Assembly (NCBI GenBank): GCA_002197995.1
Contig: NGZR01000007.1
Span: 1,632,399 to 1,696,398 of the forward strand
Length of the DNA stretch: 64,000 nucleotides
Source of the DNA: Gaeumannomyces sp. JS-464
Taxonomy: Eukaryota > Ascomycota > Sordariomycetes > Magnaporthales > Magnaporthaceae
Direction of reading: 5' to 3'
Part shown: in pieces, positions 35,915 through 48,055 of the stretch
How positions within the stretch are numbered: position 1 is the stretch's first letter
How the letters are laid out: each line of letters begins with the position of its first letter
Made by a program: the position numbers and the translations under genes
The notes under the pieces: model-generated
What the model saw: only the letters and a program-made list of their open reading frames with translations
What the model was told of the DNA's origin: nothing
Databases searched by the model: none

Positions 35915-36881
35915 CTTTCCCTAAGGGCTAACCATGAAGTTTTCCACCCTTTCGACGGTGTACTTTCCTTTTATCGGGGGAGCTTTTCGCAAAACCTGGT
36001 TAGGGTTAGGCCGTGCTTAAATGCCAACGCGGTAAGGCTTTATAAGTGACACGTGGAAAGCGTCGTGGATTTTCCAGGTTTTTGGCAGGGTTAAGCGGAT
36101 TGCGGAGGGGGAAATTATTTTCGAGATTCGAAAGGGGACCGAGCATTTTAAAGTCGAGTTTTTTAACGGGGCGGCGAGTTTTAACATGGCGAGCATTAAA
36201 TATAACGAGCTGTCTTTCGGTTAAAACCGGCAAAGGGCCTCGCTTTTTGTCTGCCTAATGTTTTATCCGTTCCCGTGCTTTTTCGAGGCAGCCTTTGGCT
36301 TTTTAATGTATTTGGGTTATTTAATGGCTGTAAAGCTTGCTGTTTAAGTTCCTTATTCGTCCCGGAAAAGGGGGGTTATTAAAGGCTGGATAATACTCGT
36401 AATTAGCGAAAAAGGGAGTAACGGTAGTATTTGCAAAAAAAGTATTATTATAGGCAAACTTTGCTATAGGAAGAAAATTAACCCAATTGGTTATTTTGTA
36501 ATTAACGAATAAACGGAGGTAAGCTTTTAAATTTTGGTTAAGTTTTTTAATTTATCCATCCGTTTAAAAGTGGAAGGCCGTGCTTATTTTGGGCCTAATC
36601 CCGACTAGGCGGAGGAGGTTTTTCCATAAGTGGCTCGTAAACCTGGAATTTTTATTAAAGATAATGTTTATTAGCATACCGTATAATCGCTAATATTTTT
36701 TGGCGAATATACGGATAAAATTATCCGTTTTTTTACCTTTTATTTTAAAAGGTACAAAATGTGCCATTTTGGTAAATGGGTTTACCATTACCCAAATTAA
36801 GTTACAATCGTTACTTAAAGGGAAATCCGTAATAAAGTTTATAACTATAGTTTTTTAGGGCTGGTAATGCAGCTTTATGGG

Positions 36882-37262
36882 TTAAAGGGGTTCAAATGGT
36901 GCATGCTTTAGGGCCTTTTTTTGGCACTTTAAGCAACTCCGCACGTATTCCCGGACGCCCTTTTCGATATCCGGCCACCAAAAGTAGCGCGTAATTAGCT
37001 CGATGGTTTTATCCATCCTTATATGTCCGGCGACCTTAATATCGTGCTCGAATTCGAGGACCTTTTTTTGTAAGGCCGTTGGCACCCATAGCTTGTTTTT
37101 GCGGTAAAGGAGTTTATTTTTTACCTTTTTATCCTTTCCTGGCCTTTGTAAGTGGCTTTGGTATTCGGGATCCGATTCGCCGGTTTTGCGGATTTTGTCG
37201 GTAAATTTTGTAATCCATTGTATTATAGGAATGCTATAAAGTTTGGCGGATGCGAAAAGCAC
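36882..37262 (-). pseudogene. Retrotransposon integrase zinc-binding region
   Basis: Frame of 126 residues with FEHDIKVAGHIRMDKTIELI, then RYFWWPDIEKG and SCLKCQKKA: the HHCC zinc-binding module upstream of the integrase catalytic core. Confidence 0.8.
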
Positions 37263-38701
37263 GGATAAAGGTTTTTAATTTTTTTGCATCGTGGTTTTCG
37301 TTATTAAAGCCGCGGTTTTGGGTTCGGAAAAGTGTTTTTTTTGCAAAATCGTCGCAATCGGCTAATTTTCACTCCCCCCTTTTTCGAGCTTATGCTAGGC
37401 TAGCTTTAAAAGCATATCGGCTTTATCATTTTACTTGCCTGGTTTATAGTGGATTATAAAGTTATAATTAGCCAATTGCTGGGCTTATTAGGCTTGCCGC
37501 TTGTTAAAAAACTTTAGCGGTAAGGAAGTATTTTAAGTTCCGGTAATTCGTATAAATTTCTATCCGGTGTTTAGCTTTTTTAAAGTAATAACGCCATTTG
37601 CCAAAGCTATTAACGATTGCTAAAAGCTTTTTATCGTGGATTTCGTAATTAATTTCGGCCGCGGTTATTTTGCGAAAGTGAAAAGCGATAAGGTAAAATT
37701 TGCTTATGGCAAGGTTTCGTTAAGAAAGTATTACGCCGTAGGCAAAGTTTGAAAAGTCGGCTTTTATTTGTGCAAAAAGCTTTAGGTTAAAATGCCGAAA
37801 AATCGGGGGCGACGTAAATGCCTTTTAATAATTTAAAAGCTTATTGCATATTTTTAGTTTAGGTCTATTAACTTTTAAAAAGGGAGTTGGCCGTAATTAA
37901 TAGTCGGATAATGGACGAAAAGCTTTTAATAAACCGTTTGTAAAAGTTGGCAAAACTAACGAACGATTGGCAGTTTTTTAACGTTTTTAGGGCTTTCCAA
38001 TCGATAATAGCCTGGATTTTATCGTTAAATATAAAAATGCTTTAAAGACCGATAAGGTGCTTAAAAAACTCGACTTCCTGGGTAAATTAAACGCATTTCC
38101 GGAGGGTTATAGCGAGGTTATAATCCGTTAAGCGCTGTAGGACTTCCCGAACCAACTCGTCGTATTGTTTTTCTGTTTTCGCGTAAATTAAAAGATTATC
38201 GAGGTATACCAAAAATCCCGCGTCGATTAGGTTTATAAAAATGTGGTTTATAAAGCTTTAAAAGGTAGTTAAGGCGTTAATAAGGCCCATCGGCATAACG
38301 GTGTATTCGAAAAGTCCGTATTTGCAGCGGAATGCTATGAGCTATTTATAGCCCTTTTTTATGCGGATTAAGTTAAAGCCGGTTTTTAAATCGATTTTCG
38401 TCATTCATTTTGCATTTCGCAATTTGTTTTAAAGTTTAGTAATTAAGGGAATGGGATAACGGATTAGTATCGTTTTAAAATTAAGGTTTTTATAGTCGAT
38501 AATAGGTTGTAATGGATTTAAAAGATCCTTTTTTTCGGCGAATAACAAAGGGGAACTAATAGCGAAAGTGGACCGACGGATCCTTCCCGTTTCCAGGTTT
38601 TTCTAAAGTTAAAGTTTAAAAACTTCCAGTTTTTAAGCGCTTATTTGGTATAAGGGGCTTTAAATGGGTTTAGCTTTTTCCTTAAAATTAATTTTATAGT
38701 T

Positions 38702-39346
38702 CTAAAACTGGTGGTCGGGTAAGCGTATAACGGCTTTAGCTAATATGATAGGGAGGAATTCCTTAAACTTTTTAAGCACGGTGTTAAATTTATCAGGGGG
38801 TTTAAAGTCCCGTAATTTATCTTTGTGCTTATTAAAGGGCTTAAAGTTTTGGGGCATTATAGTACGTTGTTTAATAAAGGCGATAATGGCTGGTTTGGTG
38901 GTTAGGATGTTTTCGGGCAGCGGACTTCGGGGCTTCCGGGCTTTTAGCCGATTGCACTTTCGACATCCTTTTAATTCAAATCGGACGTGTTTTAGTCCTT
39001 CGAAAAATCCCAAAGGCTTGTGCTTTTTGGTCCACTTATAAAGCATAAGGACGTCGAAGTTAGGATTAAAAGGGCTAACTTTAAAAGTTTCCATTGTTCG
39101 GTAGTTCCGATGCCGTAATACGACATTAAAAAGGAGTTGTTTTCCTTTTACCCTTATTAGGCCCCTATAAAAGGCTCCCATAACTCGTGGAATAGGCCGT
39201 TTAATAACGTGCTTAGGTAGTAATGCCGTGATTTTGTTTAAAATGATAGTAATGTCGCTTCCTAAGTTAATAAGGATTTGGACAGGGATTTCGGGACGTC
39301 CTTTCGGTCGGATGTATATGTTTATAATGGGTTTCCTTTTTTCCAT
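38702..39346 (-). pseudogene. Retrotransposon aspartic protease and linker
   Basis: 214-residue frame with PVQILINLGSDITIILNK, a retropepsin strand-turn in which the catalytic Asp-Ser/Thr-Gly is degraded, then ALLPKHVIKRPIPRVMG. The frame ends before reverse transcriptase through accumulated stops. Confidence 0.65.
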
Positions 39347-41984
39347 CCCGGCCCCGGTTTTGGTTATAGCGATCCGGGATTGTTAGCAATCCGAGTTTAA
39401 TTCGGGAGCTTTTCGAAATATCGGTTTGTAATAAGGGATTCTTATCGTGGCCGGGTTGCGGCCGCGATTTTAGCCTTTTTAGGTTTATAGCCCGTAAATT
39501 CGTTAAAAGCGACCCTTTTATTGCTAGCTACTTTGGTCGGGGGCGGCGGGAGATTTTTACCAATAACGTCCTTTTTTGCAAAGCATTTTAAAGTATGGTG
39601 ATTTTTTTAACCACATTTCCAATATGCTGCTTTTACTTACTTTCGTTAATCCACGTCTTTTTGGTCGACGCTTTTTAATGTTTGCTTAATAAAAAGCTAA
39701 ATATAGTTTTTTTTTTCGCCGGTTACGGCCTTTTTAGCTAGCGCCGGCTTTAAAAATTAGCTTAAATTGTTGGCCTTTTTAAAGCTGTTATCGCGGGGAC
39801 GGCCCGCGTTCGAGCGCTTTTATGTTAAAGCGGGCCTTTTTTTTCCCGATTGCGATTTTAACCCCGGGTTTTAAAACATAACTTTGTAAATTTTCCCTAT
39901 TTGCTGGATAGCAGTTAGGAATTCCTTATCCGTATCGGGAAGGCCTCCCTTTTGCGAATATACGAAACGAGTAATTTCCTTTAGCAAAAAGCTAGAAATG
40001 TGCTTTTGAAAAGTAACGCCGGATTATTATATTGCTTCGTTAAGGTCGAAAAGCTTGGTGATATATTGTACGGTATTACCTTTGTATTTAAGTTTTCGCA
40101 TTTTTCGGGCGTTACGGTAATGCTCGGTGGCGTTTTTAAAGCGTTCCTAAAGCGTGGATAAATAGGCGCTTTAGTTATTTTTTAGTTCGACTTTTCGTAT
40201 AAACCGTAAGCGTTAATAATGCCAGATTTGGGCGTTTTCGGTAAGGAAAAACCCGACCCAATTAATTTTAACAACATTATTTGGGAAGTTAACCACGTAG
40301 GTTTCCATATAAGCCGTAACGCGAAACTATTAAGGTTTAAATGCCGCTAAATCCTTTTTTGCGTATTTTTAGGCTTGTTAAGCTGGATTGGATTAACGAT
40401 AGCGGTGGGGGCCGTGGATCGGTCGAAACCGCGCCGGAGTTTTCGAATAATATCCCGGAATCCCGCGTTTCGGGGTCGTCGGGACATTTTTCGGGGGTTT
40501 TTACGGCTGTTTCCGTTGTTATCGTTTTCGCTTAAAAACGATTCGGAAAAGTCCGACGGTTTTTTTGGGATGGCGACGTAATTAGGGGGTTTATTCGGTG
40601 GTTTTTAAGAAGGAGCTTTTAATACCCCTCCTAAACTGCCTAAATGGCGTGGCCGGCGGTAATTGCACGGTATTATTAATAAGCGGCGGCGGTAATGGCT
40701 TTAACCTGCTATCGTTGCAGGTTAGCGGGAAATAAAAGGTTTTTATTAAGGATCCTTTATCGTAAAAACGCGGATTGTTTTATATCCGATTGCTTTGCAG
40801 GTTTTGTTTCGATAAAAAGGACCGGGGCGCCGGCGGGGTTATTAGTTAGCGACCTTTAGTAAGATATATAAGGGTATGGAACCTTATTATAACGCCGATA
40901 ACACGGTGGAAAAGCGTAGGCGGATCCCTTTTTTTTTTAAGCGTCGCGCTTTTTTTAACGTGTTTTTAACGAGCTGCCGTGTTTTAAAAAATACCCTTTT
41001 TTCCGCAATCGTAAGGTCGTTTAGGGAGATATGTTTTTTGGTTATAAGGATTCGGATTTAAGCCTTTTTTTTGTTTTGCCTATTTTTCGACGCCTTTTTT
41101 AAAAAAGGTAAACCGTTTTTGCAGTTTTTGGAAGCGGTTTTGGTTCGCCCGGGTAGCGTCCCGGAAATGGACTAAAGCTTGGGTGCGTATTTCCTGCTAT
41201 TCCGTTAGGGCTGCGACGTTTTCCTATATTTGCTAGGTAAACAGGTAGCTTTTCGCGGAAATCCGTTAATAGAACTTTTCTTATTATTCCGTAAAAGCTA
41301 GCAGCCCTTCCTTATGCATGAAACGAGGGTATGGTAACCGTGGGTAATGCTATTATAATGGGCTTTAAGCTTATTAAATTGCCCTTATACGTCGAATGTT
41401 TTTCGTTCGATATTTTTAAATAAGGCTATAATAGCGTGGTGCGTGTTAACGAATTTTTGTTAAATGCTAACCATTTATTCCGAAAGGTCGGGCATTTTCC
41501 TTAGGGATTAAAAGGCTTTTTGGCTTATGGCTTGCTCGAAAGTAAAGGCTAAGTACAAAATAAAAGCTTTTGCGTTATTTGTTATGGGGATATCCACGGT
41601 TGGTAATAAAAGGGGGTTTCCTATATTAGCTTTTGGGGCTTATAACGAATTACCCTAGGCTGGCATGGTAAAATCCTTTTTTTTTGCCGAGGAAGGTTTT
41701 TCGTCCTTTTTTTCGGATAATTTATCGTCGGATCCCGTGGAGGGGGCGATTAGTACGGGTTCCCGAAAAATGCCAGTAATAACGGGATTAGGCGTAATCG
41801 GCCTGGCATTAGCCGGTTGCGAACTCGTAGGGTGTTCCGTAGTGGTGTAACCGATAAAAATTTGCCGGTTTGGACGATTAAAAGGTAATGCGGGGTAGGA
41901 TTTAACTAAGTAGTACCTTCCAAAGTTTAAGAGGAAAGGTAGTAGGTACTATTAAGCGGTTTTAAGTAAAGTAAAAAGATTATT

Positions 41985-42299
41985 TGTTATAAGGGTGCAA
42001 TGCAGGCTTAAAAGGATTGTATTACTTTATAAAAGCTAATAATCTTTTTAAGGCCTTAAAAGATGCTTAAAGGGTTAAAATCTGCTAAGGAGATTTATGG
42101 AGGACGCAGGGATTAAATAGCCAGACCCTTGTGGCCCGTGCAAATGGGTCCGTCCATTTACGCCATCGCCGTTGGCCCGATTGGTAGCCCTGTTTTAACG
42201 ACTGGCTCTGCTGCTCCGACGCCTATTCCCTGCAGGCGCATGGGCCTTCGGGCCTTAGTGAGGCTATTCCCAAGGATACCTGGGCGCCTCCGTGTGACG
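41985..42299 (-). repeat. 5' LTR of the retrotransposon (right copy)
   Basis: 315 bp beginning TGTTAT (RIP-changed from TGTCAC) and ending GTGACG. It matches the left LTR throughout with scattered transitions and one extra G near its end. Confidence 0.88.
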
Positions 42300-43094
42300 G
42301 GGGGTTTGTGGCTGGGAAGGTTAATGGGGGGTGAAATGAAGCAAATAGATAGAGAGAAAATACCCAAGTTAAGACCGTGAGATCCACCACTCGGAAATTA
42401 AACCTATTATGCCTCCTGTAAGCCAACTGTCAAGGCCCACGCCGCTTCAAGGGGTCGACATGGGGGCAGAGTTGCGGCCCGGGGAGCACACATATTCCTG
42501 CCGACGTACCTGGTTGCCGATAGCTGGGATAGGACCATACTAATCCGGGGTCCTACATACCCTAGGTCCGCTGCGTTCCTTGCTGCATTTGCCGGCCGGC
42601 ATCATCTCGTCGGCGTCGACACAAGGGTCCATGGTGGAGATGCAGTCGCCCGCCAAGAAACACCGCCGCCTCGGCTGACCGGCTGGCTCCGCTCTTGGCG
42701 CTTCCCCACGCAGAGGCAACAGGACAAACCAACAACCAACACGAAACAAAAAAAAAAAAAAGAGTAAGCACACAATTGCCTGCGCCTCGTTCTATTTGGA
42801 GGTGCGCTAGCTGCGCCGCATGTGTTGGAGCTGTCGTCCAACGCCGTGCGGCCAGCCGGCCAAGAATTCGACCAACTGCTTCTCAATCTCGTATATCTTC
42901 ACCCCTATCCGCAGTCCCTGCCATTCAAGCTACTGCCACATATGCTAACGTTGACATCAAGACTCTTCGGACACCCAAGCTCATCAAATCCTCCTTAAGC
43001 CTAAACTCCCGTGCCGCACGAACCGATTCCAACTAGCGATACCACCACGAATACAATCGGCAAGCACGTGCTAACATCACCCAATTATCCTACC
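42300..43094. other. Flank between retroelement and secreted-protein gene
   Basis: Starts with the G-run that forms the right target site. An A13 run lies at about 42748-42761. No gene recognised; it probably holds the promoter of the gene at 43095. Confidence 0.4.
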
Positions 43095-43729
43095 ATGCTC
43101 AGCATCACGTCCGCCTTGCTCCTCCTTTTCCCCCTCCTATCAGGAGCGTCGCCTACCGGAGGACCCTGGAAGGAAGGGATCAGTCGGGTCGAATTTATAT
43201 TCGTAGGGGTAAGTGTGTGGCTCAAATTCCCCTTTATTAATCATGTATCAAAAATATCTTCCATCATGTGGCTTGAACAGTTTGCTGATGAGTTACCCAC
43301 TAACTGTTACGCCATGGCTTTTTTTTTTTTTTTTTTTTAGGAAACCCGCCTTGACTTCGATACTTATATTTGTCTACCGCGTAGAGGCCCGAGGGGCGAA
43401 AGTCCTCCAAACACGCCGTTTGAAATGTGCCAAGACGTTATTATTCGGGAAAAGCTCGATGGAAAGGTCTGTCCCCAAGCTCTCCTTGAGCCGCTTGAGC
43501 TGCTTTTTATCGTTCACATATCGACAGACTAACATGCCTCATTGTTTACAACCAGTTTCAAGAAGGGCAGCCCTGCGCCATCGCTAAATATCATGTAAAG
43601 AAGAGAACGCAGAAGTGTTTGTGGAGATTTTGCATTGATAACAGATGGGAAAAGGAGGAGGAGGAGCTTACGACTGCCATGTGCAAATTTGGCTCCGAGC
43701 TTCCGTTTGAAGAGGTTAAAAGAAACTAG
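43095..43729 (+). CDS. Small secreted protein (paralogue of the 34.2-kb gene)
   Basis: Exons 43095-43208, 43341-43466 and 43556-43729 (38, 42 and 57 codons plus stop) give 137 residues. Intron 1 has GTAAGT, CACTAACTG and an acceptor behind a run of about 20 T; intron 2 has GTCTGT, GACTAACA and CAG; both are phase 0. A signal peptide (MLSITSALLLLFPLLSGASP) covers residues 1-18 or so. Mature Cys occur in YICLP, EMCQD, QPCAI, QKCLW, RFCID and AMCKF. Exon lengths are each three bases longer than in the 34.2-kb gene, and matching landmarks are the G|E junction, Q-EG-x-x-C after intron 2 and Cys ... EEVKRN at the end. Overall identity is low, so the pair is old or fast-evolving. A possible effector family; function not known. 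Confidence 0.65.
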
Positions 43730-44021
43730 AAGCCTCTTAGAGAGGACGCAGGGGCAAGTCAGAAGCGTGGGGGCGTTTGGGGTTTGCGCTGAAAAGGATT
43801 GTCATATTATCGCTCGACGGGTGTTGTAGAGGAGGATCATACAGAATTCATGGGAGCGCACGATCATCTTGACCATTCTAACGATGGACTTGTGGGAGAT
43901 ACTATCCGTGGCATTGATTTATGGGGATTTCTATCATCATGGCTTGGCTGTGGCAAGAAATAGCCGGGCCCGGAAGCCGTCAAGCCTGGCCCTCGTTTCC
44001 TAAACACCAAAAGAAGTGGCG

Positions 44022-44830
44022 TCACGATAAGAGGTCTGCTTGATTCTCTGCATTGGCAGGCGGCGCAGTGTACTGGTGGTAGTCGGTGGTCGTGAACCAC
44101 ACCCCGCCGACGTCGGCATCGCCAATCCTGTCCAGCTCCGCACTAAGCGCCGCCAGGTCCCCGGTGAAGGTGTGCACGATGATGGCGCTCTTGCCCGCCC
44201 GGCCCCGGGGCAGGTTGTTGGCGACCGGGTTGACAGCCCGGTACACGGACCAGGCCTCCTCAAACACAATGACCTGGTCGGCGGCGCCAAAGTACGTCGG
44301 CACGTTCGCGTCGACGACCCTCTGCCCGACGTTGAACACCAAAAAATCGCCGGCGGCGCCGGCGGCGGCCCGCGTGCGCTCGGCGAGGCCGCGCATGTAG
44401 CCCGGCTCGTCGGCGTTCCAGGGGTTGCCGTTGGGCGTCTCGTCGAAGAAGATGCCGCGCGGCGCCGCGTCCGGGGCGGCGGGCCAGGCGGCCCAGGCGG
44501 AGACGTTGCGGACGACGGCGTCGGCGGGCAGGCGGCCGTAGTCGTGTGGACGTAGCCGAGGGTGCGGACGTTGGGCTCGGCGTTGAGCAGCGCGACGCCC
44601 GACACGTAGTTGACGTCGTCGCGGCCGAAGCCCGGGCCGCCGGGTCCGGAGTCTGGGTTGACGACCACGTCGAAGGAGACGTCCGGGTGCGTGCGGATTG
44701 TGGAGAGGAGGGACTGCCAGTGCGAGGCGTTGTCGTTCCAGACCGCGCTGGGGTAGACGTACAGCGGGAGCAGGATGTTGGTCGCCGAGGCGGCCAGGGG
44801 GAGTATGGAGAGCGTCAGGAGGGACTTCAT
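44022..44830 (-). CDS. Spherulation-specific family 4 (Spherulin-4) protein, one-base frame break
   Basis: Start at 44830 opens a signal peptide (MKSLLTLSILPLAASA) followed by NILLPLYVYPSAVW and SFDVVVNPDSGPG, the barrel-opening strands of Spherulin-4. The frame changes near 44540. On the other side it reads DYGRLPADAVVRNV, then GIFFDETPNGNPW, FLVFNVGQRVV and WFTTTDYHQYT, ending at 44022. A single missing G (ACACGG read as ACACG) restores a 269-residue protein. The family was first seen as a spherulation-induced gene in a slime mould and is widespread as a secreted or cell-wall protein in fungi. It adopts a TIM-barrel fold with an Asp/Glu-rich active-site region, but no reaction is firmly established. 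Confidence 0.8.
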
Positions 44831-45500
44831 CTTGGCGGTTGTTTCGGGGGCTTGCCAAGTGCAAAGTCGGGGTATTGGGGTGTGCTGCGAGTCTCCGTTC
44901 TCCCGGCCGGTTGCAGTGAGCCTCGGGACAGACTTGATGTTCCAGTTGGGGGTTCTGGTGGCCATTTTATGCTCGAACTGCCGGACGGTGGCCCAAAGCC
45001 CACTGTTAGGATCAATGGAAGAGAGCTTGGCGCCGAGGCCAATACTACCTAGACCGGAGTTTGCATCGTCTTTTTGGGGTCCGATGCGACACGGACACAT
45101 GAAGGATTTTCTCGATCTGGTGCTTTGGGTGCTTTTTGGGCTAGCGCTGACGTTTTTCTGGGCCCGGCGGGGAGCCGCGTGAAAAGGGAACCCAGGGGCT
45201 GGCTTACACACAGCCATCGCGGCGTCAGCGAATGCTAAAGCGCGGCGCGGGCCGGGACTGGAATCCCCGTGGCGGAAGCTTGCATAGGCCATAAACATTA
45301 TACGTGCAGGAAATGGCGTTATTAGTCAACAAATACCACGCCGTCTTCCGTCGGAAGATCGATCGATAATTCGTGTCTTGAGCGACGTCCGTGAGACAAG
45401 AGTATGTGTTTGGCGAGCAACGTTCCGTTCCGGTCAAGGGAGTCATCCAGACAAGAACAAAAAAACATTTCGCTATAGAACAATTGAACTATGTAGACCA
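44831..45500. other. Intergenic
   Basis: Between the Spherulin-4 start and the 3' end of the dioxygenase gene. No gene recognised. Confidence 0.45.
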
Positions 45501-46783
45501 TTAAATCTTGGTATTCGCAACCCCTGCAACCACATCACCGGGTCCATCGATTTCGTCGTCGAAAAGCAGCCCCAGAGCCTCCCGACGGGTGGGTGCCTTG
45601 GGGTCATTGAAGGGCTTCTCGGCGAGGGTGGTGACGCGCGTGCCGTGGCGCGGGTGACGGCCACTAGGATTGTCTGTCAGTCTCTACCGACTTTCCAGGG
45701 GCGGTTAGGGTGACTAATAGGAGGTACTCACGCGTAGTCCCAGCTGGCGTTGTGCATAGTGATGCGGTTGTCCCAGATGGCCGACGTCCTGGGCGTCCAC
45801 TTGAAGCGCAGCTGAATGTCGACGTTGCTCTCGTAGACGTGGTACAGGTGGTTGAGGATCGCGTCGCTCTCGCCCCTGTCGAAGCCGACCAGGCGGTCCG
45901 TCATGGCCCGGTTCACCCAGAGCGCCTTCCAGCCCGTGGCCGGGTGCACGCGCACGATGGGGTGCACGCGCTCGACGTGCTTGGGGCCCGAGGTGGGATC
46001 GTCGCGGTCCAGGTACGTGTGTGCGGACCGGTAGACGGCCTGCAGCGGGTCGATGAGCTTCCTGAAGGCCGGCGACAGCTTCTCGTAGGCTGCGTACCCG
46101 CTCGCCCACAGCGTGTCGCCGCCCACGGGCGGGATCGTGTCGTTGTGCAGGTGCGTGACGCCGGCCGGGTGCAGCTCGTGCACCAGGTCCGTGTGCCAGC
46201 GCGACGCGCCGCCCGGCCGCCGGAAGCTGGCCGGCTGCGGGTTGGTGGCGGCCTGCAGGTCCGGCCACATGGTGTTGACGCCGGGCAGGCCGGGCACGTG
46301 CGGCACCTGGGCGTGCACCTCGATCTCCCCAAAGTGGCGGCCCAGCTCGAGCTGGTCCTGCGGGCTGAGGTCCTGGTCGCGGAAGAAGACGACGCTGCGC
46401 TCGGCCACGAGCAGGGCCAGCTCGTCGCGCTGCTTCGGCGTCAGGTCCTTGAGCTGCAGGCCCTCGATCTCGGTGCCGATGTAGGCCGTCAGGTCCGTCA
46501 CCTTGGTGGCGGCCCCGAGGAGCGCCTTCTTCTCCTTGTCGGCGCGCAGGCCCGGCTCGACGTGCTCGCGCTCCTTGCTGCGGAGGTTGTAAACGTCCTG
46601 AACATATAGTGGCGTAGCCGGCCAGTGGGGGTAGCCATTGGATAGGTCGATGCCGGCCTTCTCAAGCCGCTTTCGTGCTCCCTCGGGGAGCGGCAGGCCC
46701 TGCTTGGGCTTGAAGGGAGCTTTGGTGTTGTTCTTGGGGATCACCGGGTCCACAGGCGCATACTCGACTGCTGAGGGAGCCAT
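45501..46783 (-). CDS. TauD/TfdA-family Fe(II)/2-oxoglutarate dioxygenase (sulfonate dioxygenase type)
   Basis: Two exons, 46783-45732 and 45663-45501, spliced GTGAGT...TAG in frame to 404 residues. The iron ligands are H197 and D199 (RWHTDLVHE) and H344 (ITMHNASWDY). The 2-oxoglutarate-binding Arg block (GRHPRHGTRVT) is split by the intron just after WDYA. An N-terminal extension of about 100 residues is usual for fungal members. The yeast homologue Jlp1 releases sulfite from sulfonates under sulfur limitation, and fungal paralogues act on related substrates. The divergently transcribed neighbour is an ACS/Seo1-type transporter, which supports a sulfonate or similar uptake-and-cleavage role. 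Cytosolic; no signal peptide. Intact frame without indels. Confidence 0.9.
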
Positions 46784-48055
46784 TGTGATGTGTTGGACGG
46801 ACAGATGGGATAGATGTGCCAGAAAGACGTTGGATAGACGTGCTGGGATAAGGTTTCTGAGACAGTGCTGCTGGTGTAGGTCAGGGGTGCTTGGTGGTAT
46901 CAGTCCGTAGCCGAGATACATTGTTTTAAAGCCCGATGCCGCTCCGTGAGTATTTGCGATCCGTGCCGGGGCCAAGACTTAAATGATGCCGTCGTCAAGG
47001 CGATATCGGGTCTGGGGGCATGCTGGTTGCGTCCAATATCCCAGCGTGATGCCGAGGGTGTCCAGAGGGCGTCGCATCGGGACGACACCAGTCCATGATG
47101 AAGAATGGCCCCGGATGACGCCTTGTCTTCCCCGCTCCAAGCGGGCACTTCTGTAAGGCCGCTTACCGGCACTATTTTCCTTCACCTCCAACCGCATTAG
47201 CAAGCAATGAACCCATGCGGCCCCACCGGGAGGTTGTCTCGGGGCACGTCAGGTCGCACCCCGCACCGCGTTCAATAAAACGGGATCGCGTCGTTCCCCG
47301 CATTTATTTCGTGACCACACCCAGCACCAAACATTCATCCTGTTGGGTTGCCCTGCAGTCGCTGCAGACGCGCGAGAGCGCCCCACCCACGCACCCCCTA
47401 TACATGCATGGGGGTCAGTGACGCTATTGAAAGTCCGCCCCAGGACTGTCTCTTGCTCCTGAGGTGGCCGCGTCGTTACAACTACCGATCACAGCCAGCT
47501 CACGACTCGCCTCCTCGAGGTCCAAGGTTAGCAATGCTGCGGCCCATCAGCCCATTCGCCCCCTTACCTCCCATCCCCGAGGAAGATCCTATCTCCGGGG
47601 CGAAGAGCGATGCCGGCCAGCCCTGCTGTTCTCGTCAACCGTTGGCTCCTCGGTGGAGCACCGGACGATAAGGCCGGCGGAGCAGCGTGGGACTCGGACA
47701 TGGACGCCATACTTGGGGCGAGCACGCCAGCGATTAGGTAGTTTTTTTCCCACCAGACCGAGGAACGCCATGGCTGCCTCCTGTTGGGCAGCGCCCTGCC
47801 GCTCTCAGAATCGAGTGGTAGCTGATATTGGGTGTAAGAACAGGGACTACAATGTGCGCGAAAAGGGGCTCGGGCTTACATAGACTCCCTTCATCAGCTA
47901 TGGCCGTCGCGTTCTTGAGACGTCAGGAAGATCTTGAGTCCGCGCACACAGCCCTTAGTTTGACCGCTGGATCTTAACCTCTGTCTTGTCCTCTGTATTT
48001 ACAGAGTAATCAGAAGAGCACCAAGCACCGCTGGGACACGAACTCCACCAAGACG
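46784..48055. other. Shared divergent promoter region
   Basis: 1.27 kb between the starts of the dioxygenase and the transporter. No gene recognised inside; it is the likely site of shared regulation. Confidence 0.5.

Larger units (their letters stand above)
35338..42299 (-). mobile_element. RIP-mutated LTR retrotransposon (Ty3/Gypsy chromovirus)
   Basis: A 6,962-bp element reading right to left, with two LTRs (35338-35651 and 41985-42299), TG...CA-type ends and G-run flanks consistent with a 4-bp target duplication (GGGG). The interior is strongly AT-rich with many TA dinucleotides and stops. Domain relics on the minus strand, in transcription order, are: gag with a CCHC knuckle (about 39580-39625, first Cys now Tyr and a stop inside); aspartic protease at 38702-39346 (LINLGSD replaces the D-[ST]-G core); reverse transcriptase with YLDN for YLDD at 38195-38206; RNase H (ADFSNF near 37740); integrase zinc region at 36882-37262; integrase C-terminus at 36006-36233; and a chromodomain at 35690-35914. 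A polypurine tract lies beside the left LTR. The mutations make it non-autonomous. Confidence 0.9.
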
